A DNA stretch of 64,000 nucleotides from Nostoc sp. 'Peltigera membranacea cyanobiont' N6 (lineage in GTDB: Bacteria; Cyanobacteriota; Cyanobacteriia; Cyanobacteriales; Nostocaceae). Positions 24,255-33,642 of this stretch are shown in pieces. A program made the translations under genes and the position numbers. The stretch is from contig NZ_CP026681.1 of assembly GCF_002949735.1 (NCBI RefSeq), positions 3,348,001 to 3,412,000 of the forward strand, written 5' to 3'. The notes below the pieces were generated by a model. The model was not told the DNA's origin, did no database searches, and saw nothing but the letters and a program-made list of their open reading frames with translations. Every line of letters begins with the position of its first letter. The first letter of the stretch is position 1.

Positions 24255-26591
24255 CTATTTACCACTTTCCACCCGCACTTTTGTTGCTGAATTATAAATT
24301 GACATCAGGCTAACTGTGGCTACCAGCGATAAAATCGATGGGATAAATGGTACCCAAGCACCCGAAATTAACAGACTAAAGCAGACTATATAAAGAACAC
24401 CAGAGGTAATACTGACTCCCAATGCCAACCAAGGCAAGGAAAGCTTTTGCCAAGCCCAAACTCCCCCTATCAAAGACCAACCCCAAATCCAGACCACCTC
24501 AAACCACAGCGACCAAACCCGCAGTAACGGCCGCCCATCCTGCACAGCACTGAGGATCTGGCTAATCATCTGGGCTTGTACTAACACTCCTGGCATTTGC
24601 TCATCTAAAGGAGCGCCATAAGGTGTAGCCCAGGTGTCTTGAGAATCCCCTTTTGCTGTCACACCAATCAAAATAATTTTGTCTTTAATCGCACTGGGGT
24701 TAATTGGACTAGCTAAAAATTGGGTTAGCTTCACCTGTTGGGCTATCTGTTTTGAAGAACGGTAATTAAGTAAGGTTTGACCGCCATTAGCATCGATATC
24801 GTGATAGCCGCCAGAGCGAGACTTCAGACTCGGAAAAATAGTTTTACCGAGTTGCAAATTCCCTTCAGGGGTAAACTTTGGTTGAATTCCTGAAGGGCGC
24901 AGATACAAGGAGGCTAGTTGTAGACTGAATGCAAAGGTAGCAGGACACAACGATGTCGGCTCCTGGTTCATGAACAGGAGATGGCGACGGATAACTCCAT
25001 CAGGATCGTGAATAAAGTCACTGAATCCCAGATTTGTTTCGGGGATTTCTGGTGGCGGCTTAATACCTGTGATATTTGCTGTGCCATCACTTCCTTTACA
25101 TACGCCAACCAAATTCGGAGTTTGTTGAAGACGAGTAATTAAATCTGGTTGTTTGGCTGGAAAATCACGGTAAATATCCAAGCCGATCGCACGGGGGTGG
25201 TACTGATTCAGTTTTGCCAGGACTTTATTGAGAGATTTTTCGGAAATGGAAGCTCCAATTAACGACTCATTATTTTGTCTTTGAATTGCTAGATCGCCAT
25301 CATCAATTGTGATTACTAGCAGACGCGAATCTAGGTTCTCTGTTGGGCGCGATCGCACCATCTGGTCAAAGATGGAAATTTCTAGACTTTCCAGCCAACC
25401 CACCCATCTCACCCCAAAAACCAAGCCTGTAATCGCCAAACTGGATAACAAGGTTGTCGTTAATCTGCGTCTGGTAGACAAAGCTAAATTCGGTTTCTCT
25501 TCAGGTTTTGTTGTAGACCATAATTTATCCCAAGTGGGTGGTGTCTGGGCTGGATTTTGGCAAATCATTGGTAGCCAAGTTGCACAGGGAAATCGATCTT
25601 CAAGTCCTTGCAATCGTTCTCGCGCTTGGCGTACCGCTTGATATAAAGACTCGCCACCAGCAAAGCCTTGGAGAAAATACTTTAAGAATTCCTTGGCAAC
25701 CTGGTCTGGAATCGGTTCGCGCATGACAATCATCTGAGGTATTTGCAAATCAGCTAATTCTCGTGCTAATCCCAATCCATCACAAGAGTTGAATATAGCT
25801 AGTTGCAAACCATTTTCAATGGCTTTCCTCAGAGCGTACTTTAATTCGCCAATGGTCAGACTATCAGTTTTATTCAGATAAATTCGTCCGCTTTCTCCAT
25901 TTTTGTTACTAGAACTGTGGCCTGCAAAAAAGAGAATATCCCAGTTTTTTCCCCAAAGAAGCTCAGTTAATTCTTTACGTTGTGGTTCTACCAGAAAACT
26001 GACATCTGCGTTACGACACTGTTGCAGTAAAGCTCGATCTGCCTGGGTGTCAATCCCCTGACTATTGCCTACAATTGCCAAAATATTGACTAATGGATTT
26101 AAAGTGCGTGGCTTGTGAATGCGATCGTAAGATGGTGAGGAAAGGGCGATTTCAGCCTTGGGGTAGCGTTCTAACAAATCCCACAAATGCCAGGGTAATA
26201 GCTGCAATTGGCTATTTTCTGTTTGCAAAATCACTCGCACTTCTTCGGTGGACAACAATCTTTCTAACCATTTTTCTCTCAAAGGGCGAAACTCTTCTGC
26301 TCGCAACCAGGTATTAAAGCGGGCCCGCAAGATATGGGAAGTGTTTTCGCAGTCTTGAATCATCGATACATTTGTCACCTGCATTTTGTCTGCATGGAGG
26401 CGATAACGATTGCCTATCTGCCGATAACTAGACTGCCAATGACTGTAATAGAGCGGCATTTCAGGAAATGAAGGTAGCTTCCCCGTGATTTCTGTTGTAG
26501 CCCGCTCCTGTTCTTCACCAATTTGGAGGGTGACAGCAAACCCTTGCTCAAAACTACCCTCTCCGAATTTCAGAACTACTAACTTACCCAT
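24255..26591 (-). CDS. CHAT protease-domain / CHASE2 sensor membrane protein
   Basis: 778 residues from ATG 26591; the frame is open to an ATG 30 bases earlier, but the family start is MGKLVVLKFGEG, and CTCCCT at 26604-26609 (AGGGAG on the minus strand) suits it. Domain order: an N-terminal region; a CHAT caspase-like domain with the histidine in FAGHSSSNK and the cysteine in FNSCDGLG; one membrane helix near residue 375; a CHASE2 domain with SIFDQMVRSRP and LLVITIDDGDLA; then three C-terminal helices. CHASE2 is an extracytoplasmic sensor, so a signal outside could control a cytoplasmic protease. The substrate is not known. It is followed by DUF928 and preceded by DUF1822. Confidence 0.87.
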   Translation of the reverse strand: MGKLVVLKFGEGSFEQGFAVTLQIGEEQERATTEITGKLPSFPEMPLYYSHWQSSYRQIGNRYRLHADKMQVTNVSMIQDCENTSHILRARFNTWLRAEEFRPLREKWLERLLSTEEVRVILQTENSQLQLLPWHLWDLLERYPKAEIALSSPSYDRIHKPRTLNPLVNILAIVGNSQGIDTQADRALLQQCRNADVSFLVEPQRKELTELLWGKNWDILFFAGHSSSNKNGESGRIYLNKTDSLTIGELKYALRKAIENGLQLAIFNSCDGLGLARELADLQIPQMIVMREPIPDQVAKEFLKYFLQGFAGGESLYQAVRQARERLQGLEDRFPCATWLPMICQNPAQTPPTWDKLWSTTKPEEKPNLALSTRRRLTTTLLSSLAITGLVFGVRWVGWLESLEISIFDQMVRSRPTENLDSRLLVITIDDGDLAIQRQNNESLIGASISEKSLNKVLAKLNQYHPRAIGLDIYRDFPAKQPDLITRLQQTPNLVGVCKGSDGTANITGIKPPPEIPETNLGFSDFIHDPDGVIRRHLLFMNQEPTSLCPATFAFSLQLASLYLRPSGIQPKFTPEGNLQLGKTIFPSLKSRSGGYHDIDANGGQTLLNYRSSKQIAQQVKLTQFLASPINPSAIKDKIILIGVTAKGDSQDTWATPYGAPLDEQMPGVLVQAQMISQILSAVQDGRPLLRVWSLWFEVVWIWGWSLIGGVWAWQKLSLPWLALGVSITSGVLYIVCFSLLISGAWVPFIPSILSLVATVSLMSIYNSATKVRVESGK

Positions 26592-26774
26592 GACTGTCGC
26601 TATCTCCCTGTGCAAAATCATGCCCTGTATCTAATGCCCGATCGCAAACTAAACAAGCATTCACAGACTTTTTTAAAAACCTCCAAAACCGCCTTAAATT
26701 TTTAATTTTTAATTTTTAATTAACCAATTACCACTTAATAAATTACCGACAAACAGGGAAGATAGCTAGATGTT

Positions 26775-27743
26775 TCAAATTCTAAAATGTTCGGTAATGC
26801 TATTATCATTTATTGCTACTTTAACGCTAAATTGCTCTGTAGGTTCGCCACGAAACTGCAACTGAATGTAGTTGTCTAATTTTCTCGATTGAGCGTCTAG
26901 AAATACTTCTCCCGAACTATCTAGAACAGTGAGATGAACTCCGGGCGGTAGGTAGATTTGATTCCCAGTGGCGTGCAATTGGAGATGAATACTAGTTTGT
27001 CGATCCTTTTCGGGGCTGATTTCCACAATCAACATGACAGGTTGGTTCAGAATTTGGATACCCAAATCAATCAGTTTTGCGCGTTTAGTAATTGATTCTG
27101 GTCTATTGAGGGCATTAAGTTCCACAGTTTCAGTACTGCGAAAGGTATAAGCTGGTCTGAGTTCCGGCACATTCCACAGGGATTCAATAGTCTGCCAACC
27201 TGCTTCAAATATACCAGCAAACCACTGACTTAAATTGACGAGTGAACTAACTGAGGATTGGCGCAGCCGATCCAGGTGGTCGATAAAGGCTTCTAATGGT
27301 TGCAGTTGTTCTAATGGCAATGTTTCAGTTGCGACACTAGGAATAAAACCAAGCAGCTTGGCTTCTTGGAGCGATTCATCAAATTGAACTACTAAATAAC
27401 CCACCCGTTCTTCCCAAGTTTCTGGAGGAATGGAACATATCTGCTGATGCAGATGGACGGGGCGACATTCCAGACGACCAACTGAGGGCACTGCTAAGTC
27501 AGCTACATTTCCACAAAGGCGCATAATGGAGTTCCAGCTGTCGCTAGCTTGGAGGTCAGTAGGAATATCCATCATTTCCAAGTAGTCATTCACCACCCAT
27601 ACAGCTAGCGTATTCAGCCGAACTTGCTCTGCTTTTTCATAATTTGGCTGTTGGTTAGCAAATTCTTGGGCAGTTCTACGAGCTGATTGGGAAATCGGCA
27701 ATTTTAAAGCGAAATCGTCTAGCTGATAAGTGTAGTTACTCAT
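26775..27743 (-). CDS. DUF1822 family protein
   Basis: 322 residues, cytoplasmic. The N-terminal half carries the DUF1822 pattern (QSARRTAQEFANQQPNYEKA, VRLNTLAVWVVNDYLEMM, WNSIMRLCGNVADLAVPSVG, LECRPV). The C-terminal half is beta-rich (LQLHATGNQIYLPPGVHLTV) and may be a separate domain. The function is unknown, but in cyanobacteria the family is typically encoded beside CHAT and CHASE2 genes, as it is here (between CHAT-CHASE2 and TPR-CHAT). It may be an adaptor or a substrate of the CHAT proteases. Confidence 0.82.
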   Translation of the reverse strand: MSNYTYQLDDFALKLPISQSARRTAQEFANQQPNYEKAEQVRLNTLAVWVVNDYLEMMDIPTDLQASDSWNSIMRLCGNVADLAVPSVGRLECRPVHLHQQICSIPPETWEERVGYLVVQFDESLQEAKLLGFIPSVATETLPLEQLQPLEAFIDHLDRLRQSSVSSLVNLSQWFAGIFEAGWQTIESLWNVPELRPAYTFRSTETVELNALNRPESITKRAKLIDLGIQILNQPVMLIVEISPEKDRQTSIHLQLHATGNQIYLPPGVHLTVLDSSGEVFLDAQSRKLDNYIQLQFRGEPTEQFSVKVAINDNSITEHFRI

Positions 27744-27878
27744 AAGTCAGTCTCTAGTGATCGATGCTGCTATGTACATATCATCTACATTCAATAAATT
27801 TATGCCACAAAATAAGAATTAGGAAATTGGGAATGGGCAATGGGGAAATTTAGCAATGCCCAATACTCAATTCGCAAA

Positions 27879-30602
27879 TTACAACCAGTTGCCAATTAGT
27901 ACATAGGCAGACCAAAAGCTTGGTGCTTTGTAGTTAGGATGTTTTAGCAGTTTTAGCTGGGCACGGTGGACAGCTTCGGCTTTGGAGATTTTGCCAGTGT
28001 TGAGTTCTTGATAGAAGGCACCAACAAACATTGCTGTCGATTCATCATCAATCTGCCACAGGGAAGCTATGGTACTGCGTGCGCCAGCCCGCACAGCTGC
28101 TCCTGCTAGACCAAGTGTTGCACGGGTGTCTCCTGCTGCTGTCTGGCAAGCACTCAAAACTAATAGCTCTACTATGGTTTTTCCCTGACTGCGAAAGAGA
28201 GTATCAAAATCTTTAACATTAATCTGACCATCAAAATCCAAAATAAAAGTGTCTTCAAGGCGGGAACTAAACTGACCGTGAGTTGCTAAATGCACTATGT
28301 TGAATGAAGCGACACTAATTTGACTTTCTAAATTCTTTTTCTTAAAATCTCCATCTATTAGGCTAGTTGTTGAGACTCCTGCTTTGGTAATGCCGTTAAA
28401 TTCAGATTTGATTGCTAGCAACGGTGCAAATTTGGAAAAACCTGGTGGCGGCTTAGTCAATCCTGCGGTTAGCGCTCTTAGCTGCTGTTTTACCAATGGT
28501 TTAGGGTCGAGAAGTTGCAGCCCCACACTCAGGGCAATTGCATATTTCTCTACCAAATATTGTTTACCATCGTAAAGGGCTGCCATTGGTAAATTGCGTA
28601 AGGGGCCATCTAGGACAAACACTAGGGTATCTACTTTACTTTTTTGCAATTGTGATTCAATGGGTTGAAGCAGCCAGTTGTAAACTTGATGCGCCTGAAT
28701 TTGAATGATTTTGGTAGCGGTGGGATTGACAAGATTTTTTCGCAGGTCTACTAAGAGTTCTTCTACTGCTGTGCGAGAAATGGGAGTAGTGTAGCTTTGC
28801 AGAGGTTGTTTGGGAATTTTGACAATTACCTGGAGTTCGTTTTCAAGAATAATCGGATAAAGGATGGCAGCCGTGGGATTATCTTTGTCTACTACTCGAT
28901 CGAGGGCTACTTTCTGACCTTGTAGGCAAGCTTCCTGGAAGAAGTCGTCCAATTCTGCTAGTTGGAGTGCTTCAATCCGTTGGCGGGCTTTCTCTAAGAT
29001 TTTTTGATCTGATTTTCCTTGTTGAGATTTTAGTAGTAACTCTACTGACTCTCGGTAGACGGGTTCTACACTGTCCCGGAAGTTGAATTGCAGATCCTGG
29101 TTTGCTACATCTTTATTGACTACTAAATCTTTGCGGAGAGACTGGAGAGTTTCCACAGCAGCATCATAGGCTGCGATCGCACCATTAATATCTTTTTGTA
29201 CCCGCAGCAATCTACCTAACTGCCACTCCAAGGTATAGGTAATTTCTGGTGCATTGCTGCTCTGTGCCAAAGCTAACCCTTGCCGGGTAAGGTCTTGCGC
29301 TTCTGACCATTGTCCAGTTTCTTCGTACAAGCCGCCTAAACTCTTTAATGCATAGGCTTCTGCCCGCTTGTCATTTAAATTGCGAGATTTCTGAATGGCG
29401 CTGGCAAGTAATACTGCTGACTCGTGAGTGCTGAGTCCCAAGTAATAGTTTTGGCTCGATGCTTGCAGTACTCCACTCTTGACTTTCGCCATACTTTGTG
29501 AGAAGTTGACGAGAGCATAAATACTAGCACGGCTAGGGGGGAGTTGGTTGAGTTGTGATTCAATCAACGGCAAGAGACTTTGCAGTTGTGCCCATCGTTT
29601 ATCTTCAATGAGTAGACTGAGGTGATTGAGTTGTGCTTGAACTTTTATTAAGGGTGGGGGAGATGCTGCAACGGTTTGTTGATAATAGGCGATCGCCTGT
29701 AGCTTATTCTGTTGTTGACGGGCATGATTCCCCAGACTGAACAGACTGGCAGCAATATCAGCGCTTGAGTGCAGATGTTGAGCAATCATCAGACTTTCTT
29801 CTAACGCCTGACGTGATTTTTTCAAATCGCCCGCTACCAAAAGGGTATCACCGAGCGATCGCAAACTCACTGTCTTTTCTCTAGAGTCTGGTTGAGATTT
29901 TAATGTCTGACTGACGCGATCGAGTGTTTTGATTGCGCGGGGGTAAAATCCTTGGGTTCGCCACGCCTGTGCTTGATTGATTAGCGATCGCACCACACCG
30001 CTTTGATTATCTGTTTGCCGATAAATTTCTTCTGTACGCTGCCAAGTTGCTAAAGCTTCCTCAGCCTGTCCCATTCTCAGTTGAAGACGACCTTGAATAT
30101 CTAGTGCTTGAGCAAATATTTGCAGATTTTGGTTTTCATCCTGTCCTTTGAGCAAATTCAAGCTCTCTGTAATTGCTTGCTGGGCCTGACTCCATTCACC
30201 AAGTTGCTGGTAAGCTAGGGAAAGATTACTCAGTGTCACTGCCAGCTTGATGCTTTCCCCTTGCTGCTTGTATACTTGGACAGCCTGTTGTAAAATTTCT
30301 ATTGCCTTGGCAAAGTTTCCTGCATCGTATAAAACTTTGCCTTGCTGGAGTAGTGAGTCAGGGTCAGCGATCGCAGCTAGCAACGTAAGGCTATTAATTG
30401 GTAGTTGAAATGAGGAATTAATTGAACTAGGAACCCTTGCCAGGACGGGTGAACCAAGGATGCATAGCAAAGCCATCAGGAAGTATAAAGGCAAACGTAA
30501 AAAGTGAGCGGACGGGTTCTTCTTCCAATGTCCAGGCTGCTTTTGCCTTTTAACTTTTACAGAATTCGCGGCAACAATCCTAGTTGTTTTAGTCACAAGC
30601 AT
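27879..30602 (-). CDS. TPR-CHAT caspase-like protein
   Basis: 907 residues. An N-terminal hydrophobic segment (PLYFLMALLCILGSPVLA, about residues 38-55) suggests a signal or anchor. TPR repeats span roughly residues 90-480 (QGKVLYDAGNFAKAIEILQQ and similar). The C-terminal CHAT domain contains the catalytic histidine H775 (HLATHGQF) and cysteine C819 (LSACQTAAGD), both intact, plus the standard LGLAGAAVRAGARSTIASLW ending. CHAT proteases such as TPR-CHAT in type III-E CRISPR are switched on by partners that bind TPRs. Here the neighbours are DUF1822, CHAT-CHASE2 and two ATPases. The exact target is unknown. Confidence 0.9.
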   Translation of the reverse strand: MLVTKTTRIVAANSVKVKRQKQPGHWKKNPSAHFLRLPLYFLMALLCILGSPVLARVPSSINSSFQLPINSLTLLAAIADPDSLLQQGKVLYDAGNFAKAIEILQQAVQVYKQQGESIKLAVTLSNLSLAYQQLGEWSQAQQAITESLNLLKGQDENQNLQIFAQALDIQGRLQLRMGQAEEALATWQRTEEIYRQTDNQSGVVRSLINQAQAWRTQGFYPRAIKTLDRVSQTLKSQPDSREKTVSLRSLGDTLLVAGDLKKSRQALEESLMIAQHLHSSADIAASLFSLGNHARQQQNKLQAIAYYQQTVAASPPPLIKVQAQLNHLSLLIEDKRWAQLQSLLPLIESQLNQLPPSRASIYALVNFSQSMAKVKSGVLQASSQNYYLGLSTHESAVLLASAIQKSRNLNDKRAEAYALKSLGGLYEETGQWSEAQDLTRQGLALAQSSNAPEITYTLEWQLGRLLRVQKDINGAIAAYDAAVETLQSLRKDLVVNKDVANQDLQFNFRDSVEPVYRESVELLLKSQQGKSDQKILEKARQRIEALQLAELDDFFQEACLQGQKVALDRVVDKDNPTAAILYPIILENELQVIVKIPKQPLQSYTTPISRTAVEELLVDLRKNLVNPTATKIIQIQAHQVYNWLLQPIESQLQKSKVDTLVFVLDGPLRNLPMAALYDGKQYLVEKYAIALSVGLQLLDPKPLVKQQLRALTAGLTKPPPGFSKFAPLLAIKSEFNGITKAGVSTTSLIDGDFKKKNLESQISVASFNIVHLATHGQFSSRLEDTFILDFDGQINVKDFDTLFRSQGKTIVELLVLSACQTAAGDTRATLGLAGAAVRAGARSTIASLWQIDDESTAMFVGAFYQELNTGKISKAEAVHRAQLKLLKHPNYKAPSFWSAYVLIGNWL

Positions 30603-30720
30603 GACAATAGATAAATGATAACCAGGAACGCACAGGATTTACTGTAAGTGTTTGGGCTACTAGGGTAATGTTACCATTCCCATCCATTACTCATGCATGA
30701 GCTTTTGCGATCGCTCTACT

Positions 30721-33225
30721 CTACTGCTGCAAAACCCAACGACGAAACAGTTCTACCATAATCCGCCAACTTCCCTGAGTTTCCTCAACTACATCATGAC
30801 GCTTCAGAGTATTCAGCGCTTCCTGTAAATCATGGTCATTCATACCTGTAGATTCAGCTAAGGCATCTAAACTTAGCCCCTCTGGGTGAGGTGCAAGTAC
30901 TTGTATTATTGCTTGTTGACCCTCAGCACCCCGCGCCGCCTGACCCCAAACCCCATCAAAGTAGTAGCGTCCCCGTTTGAAAAACTCAGAGTCATTGATA
31001 ACTGCTTCCACATCTTCCACTGTGAAAACTGGGTCGCTGGGTCGCCCTTGCTCAAAAACAAAGTCATTGTAGCGGCGCACTAGCTGAAAACCCAGCAGTT
31101 GCACTAAATATGGTTGACCATGAGTCAAAGCATAAATTTTATCTAAAGCTTCCGGGATGTAGTCGAGGAGGAAGTCTTCATTACCTGGGTTAGCTAGAAT
31201 TTGGCGAGTAGCTGCACGTTCTTGAAAGCCGACATGAATAGGAATGACGCTGGCAAAGAAGGGTTGAAAATAATCTGCTGTCATCTCTTCTAAGGTGTGC
31301 AAACCAGCAAAGGCAAAGGCAATTTTAGAACTCATTTGTACTAAACCCCGCAGAGAACCCATAAAGTCGATAGGGATTTTTTTCGCTTCAATTAAATCTT
31401 CAATTTTCTCGAATTCGTCTAAGGCAATGATTAACCCACCATCTAGCTGTGCTTCCACCTGTTTTAAATAGCGTTTAAAAGTCGGATAGGGAAGATTTAG
31501 TAAATCAGCGTCAGCTGGTGGTGGAAGTTTTACAGTTTGAGAAATTTCATCACAAATTGCCATCAGCACTTCACCTACACCTTGGGGGCTATCTCCCAAA
31601 AGTAGCAAGTTGACATAAGCTAGCTGGATTTGTGAGCCTAGACAGTTAGCAGTGTTAAGCAGAATAGAAGTTTTGCCCATGCGCCTGTGACCGTAGAGAA
31701 CTATAGACTGGAGTTGATTACCCATCACCCAGAGTTCTTCTAACTGTCTGATGATCTCTTCTCGCCCAATAAAGAGATGACCTTGAACCGGGTCGCCTAC
31801 AACATAAGGATTAACTACAGGCTTGGTGATGGAAATTTCTCCCACTTCACCAGCGATTTGTAAAAGGCTTTCTTTCCAAGTTTCAGCGATATCTATAATT
31901 AACCCTTGCTCTGCTTGCGGCAAGGTATGAGCTTGATTTAGGATATTTGTCAGTTCGCCTAATGCTCGATTAAGAGCGAAAGACCTGGCTGAACGTGAGA
32001 CGCTGCGATTAACAAACTGCACATCCTCAACAACTCGACGCAGACTAGCAAGGACTTTCCAAGTAATTGGACGTAAAAGCGGTTCCTGTGGAAAAGGAGG
32101 AACTTGGATAGCAGCAATAGAGGCTGGTTTTTCAGCTTTCTCAAACGCCGCTAAAGTTTGGGCAAGGGTAAACATTTCCTCGCCGTAAAGTAGAGAACGT
32201 ACTACGGTAAAAGCCTCTATTGCTCTCGCTGGTTCTTTTTCATGCAGATGCCAAAAACCAGCAGCAGCAGCACGAGCAGGAGTATCTAAACGAGTGTCTG
32301 TGTTAAAGCGAGCCTGTAAACCTTCTCCCCAAGAACGAGGCAAGAAAAAGAACCAAGGGAAGGAAAAGAAATCTTTGATAAACGTTGACTTTAGGGTTTC
32401 TTCTAAAGAAGCTGAGGCAAAACGTACTGCACTCCAATCAAAGGGATTTGCCGCCAGTCGAGAGACAGTCCAAATAAGTTGCTCTGAGGGTATTTTGGCA
32501 AGTACTCTATTAACTGCTTGGACAACAGGAATGAATTGTAAGGTATATGCCAGCAGTTGATTAGTATTATGTAAACCTGTTTCCCAATCATTTTGCAACC
32601 AATTTTCCAAGCGCCAAACAAGATTAGGAACAGGAAGCGGAGTGATGCGGGGAAGTAGCCAACTACCGTTTTGAATTGTTCGCAAGTTTAAAGGTAAGCC
32701 AATAAGCCAGGTTTCTGGACGCAGTACCCCCGCGCCTCCCGCCACGCCTCCCGCCACGCCTCCCGCCACGCCGAACGCCACGCCTCCCGCCACGCCGAAC
32801 GCCACGCCGAACGCCACGCCGAACGCCACGCCGAACGCCACGCCGAACGCCACGCCGAACGCCACGCCGAACGCCACGCCGAACGCCACGCCGAACGCCA
32901 CGCCGAACGCCACGCCAAACCAGTTAATGCGAACATTTGCAGTCTGAAAAATTAAACCTATAGCTACAGGTGTAATTACTGTTAAAACTAATCCTTGAAA
33001 AAGTAACTGACGTTGAATAGCATTTTGAAGCAATAACTCCCATCCCTTCCGCCAATTCATTTCCTTTTCAGGAATATACCCACCCCCGAATGTATCCACA
33101 TACCACCGCAAAGCCTGGGGAAAGAAAAACACCCAATACAAAAGGCGCAGATAATCTAAGGGGTTCCACAGCGAGAGGGGACGCTTCAACTTGGGCGCTA
33201 AGTCTAAGCGGGGTACTGGGGTCAT
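30721..33225 (-). CDS. Membrane-linked AAA/STAND ATPase with tandem GVAF segment
   Basis: 834 residues. An N-terminal region (1-190) has a hydrophobic segment (LVLTVITPVAIGLIFQTANV) then about fifteen repeats of four residues (GVAF, some GVAG), a Gly/Ala-rich stretch that may cross the membrane. A helical middle domain follows (residues ~190-470). The ATPase domain has Walker A GHRRMGKTSILLN and Walker B IIALDEFEKIE, followed by a winged-helix-type C-terminus (LSLDALAESTGMNDHDLQEA). Related proteins are STAND-type switches. Position directly upstream of TPR-CHAT on the same strand (118 bp gap) suggests it works with that protease. Confidence 0.8.
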   Translation of the reverse strand: MTPVPRLDLAPKLKRPLSLWNPLDYLRLLYWVFFFPQALRWYVDTFGGGYIPEKEMNWRKGWELLLQNAIQRQLLFQGLVLTVITPVAIGLIFQTANVRINWFGVAFGVAFGVAFGVAFGVAFGVAFGVAFGVAFGVAFGVAFGVAGGVAFGVAGGVAGGVAGGAGVLRPETWLIGLPLNLRTIQNGSWLLPRITPLPVPNLVWRLENWLQNDWETGLHNTNQLLAYTLQFIPVVQAVNRVLAKIPSEQLIWTVSRLAANPFDWSAVRFASASLEETLKSTFIKDFFSFPWFFFLPRSWGEGLQARFNTDTRLDTPARAAAAGFWHLHEKEPARAIEAFTVVRSLLYGEEMFTLAQTLAAFEKAEKPASIAAIQVPPFPQEPLLRPITWKVLASLRRVVEDVQFVNRSVSRSARSFALNRALGELTNILNQAHTLPQAEQGLIIDIAETWKESLLQIAGEVGEISITKPVVNPYVVGDPVQGHLFIGREEIIRQLEELWVMGNQLQSIVLYGHRRMGKTSILLNTANCLGSQIQLAYVNLLLLGDSPQGVGEVLMAICDEISQTVKLPPPADADLLNLPYPTFKRYLKQVEAQLDGGLIIALDEFEKIEDLIEAKKIPIDFMGSLRGLVQMSSKIAFAFAGLHTLEEMTADYFQPFFASVIPIHVGFQERAATRQILANPGNEDFLLDYIPEALDKIYALTHGQPYLVQLLGFQLVRRYNDFVFEQGRPSDPVFTVEDVEAVINDSEFFKRGRYYFDGVWGQAARGAEGQQAIIQVLAPHPEGLSLDALAESTGMNDHDLQEALNTLKRHDVVEETQGSWRIMVELFRRWVLQQ
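32736..32918. repeat. 12-bp tandem repeat coding GVAF in the ATPase gene
   Basis: About fifteen in-frame copies of a 12-bp unit (on the plus strand GCCACGCCGAAC; some carry TCC instead of GAA, giving GVAG). Because the unit is divisible by three, other frames are also open, but only the GVAF frame belongs to the ATPase protein. Copy-number variation would lengthen or shorten the segment without breaking the frame. Confidence 0.92.
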
Positions 33226-33642
33226 TATTCAACCTCCATCATCACCCGTGAAGAACCTAATCCCCCAGCCCCCTTGTTTATGACGGAAGGGAGAGTAGGA
33301 GTAATCTTATTCCCCTCCCCTCCGAGGCTAAGGCGTACATACAAGTATCTTGACTTGCACCTTTGTTGCATCGACTTGCACCTTTGTTGCATTGACCTGC
33401 ACCTTTGTTGTATCGACCTGTACTTTTGTTGTATCGACTTGCATCTTTGTTGCATCGACCTGCATCTTTGTTGTATCGACCTGTACTTTTGTTGTATCGA
33501 CTTGCATCTTTGTTGCATCGACCTGCATCTTTGTTGCATCGACCTGCAAAAATTAACCTACCCTACATTAAGCAGTAACTCTAAAAAGCTTGTGTGTACA
33601 CGGTAGCTCTCCGAGGGCAGGGGTAAAAGTGGTGTCTGTCAT
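33226..33642. other. Spacer with 21-bp tandem repeat
   Basis: 417 bases between two ATPase genes. Most of it is a 21-bp tandem repeat (33350-33548). Open frames run through the repeat on both strands because 21 is a multiple of three, but none has a proper start or is protein-like elsewhere, so no gene is called. Confidence 0.6.
33350..33548. repeat. 21-bp tandem repeat, nine copies plus a partial
   Basis: Nine 21-bp units (first 33350-33370; e.g. TCGACTTGCATCTTTGTTGC core) and a 10-bp partial. Unit-to-unit changes are mostly single bases. On the minus strand the frame would read MQVDATK heptads. Similar GCATCGACCTG motifs occur at 47267-47280. Confidence 0.92.

Noticed and set aside
32688..32936. 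Gene in the alternative frame of the GVAF repeat
   Set aside because: It lies in another frame of the ATPase gene and encodes only repeats of RSAW type.
33225..33606. Genes on either strand of the 21-bp array
   Set aside because: Both strands are open in several frames due to the 21-bp period; starts lie within the repeat and no flanking protein sequence exists.
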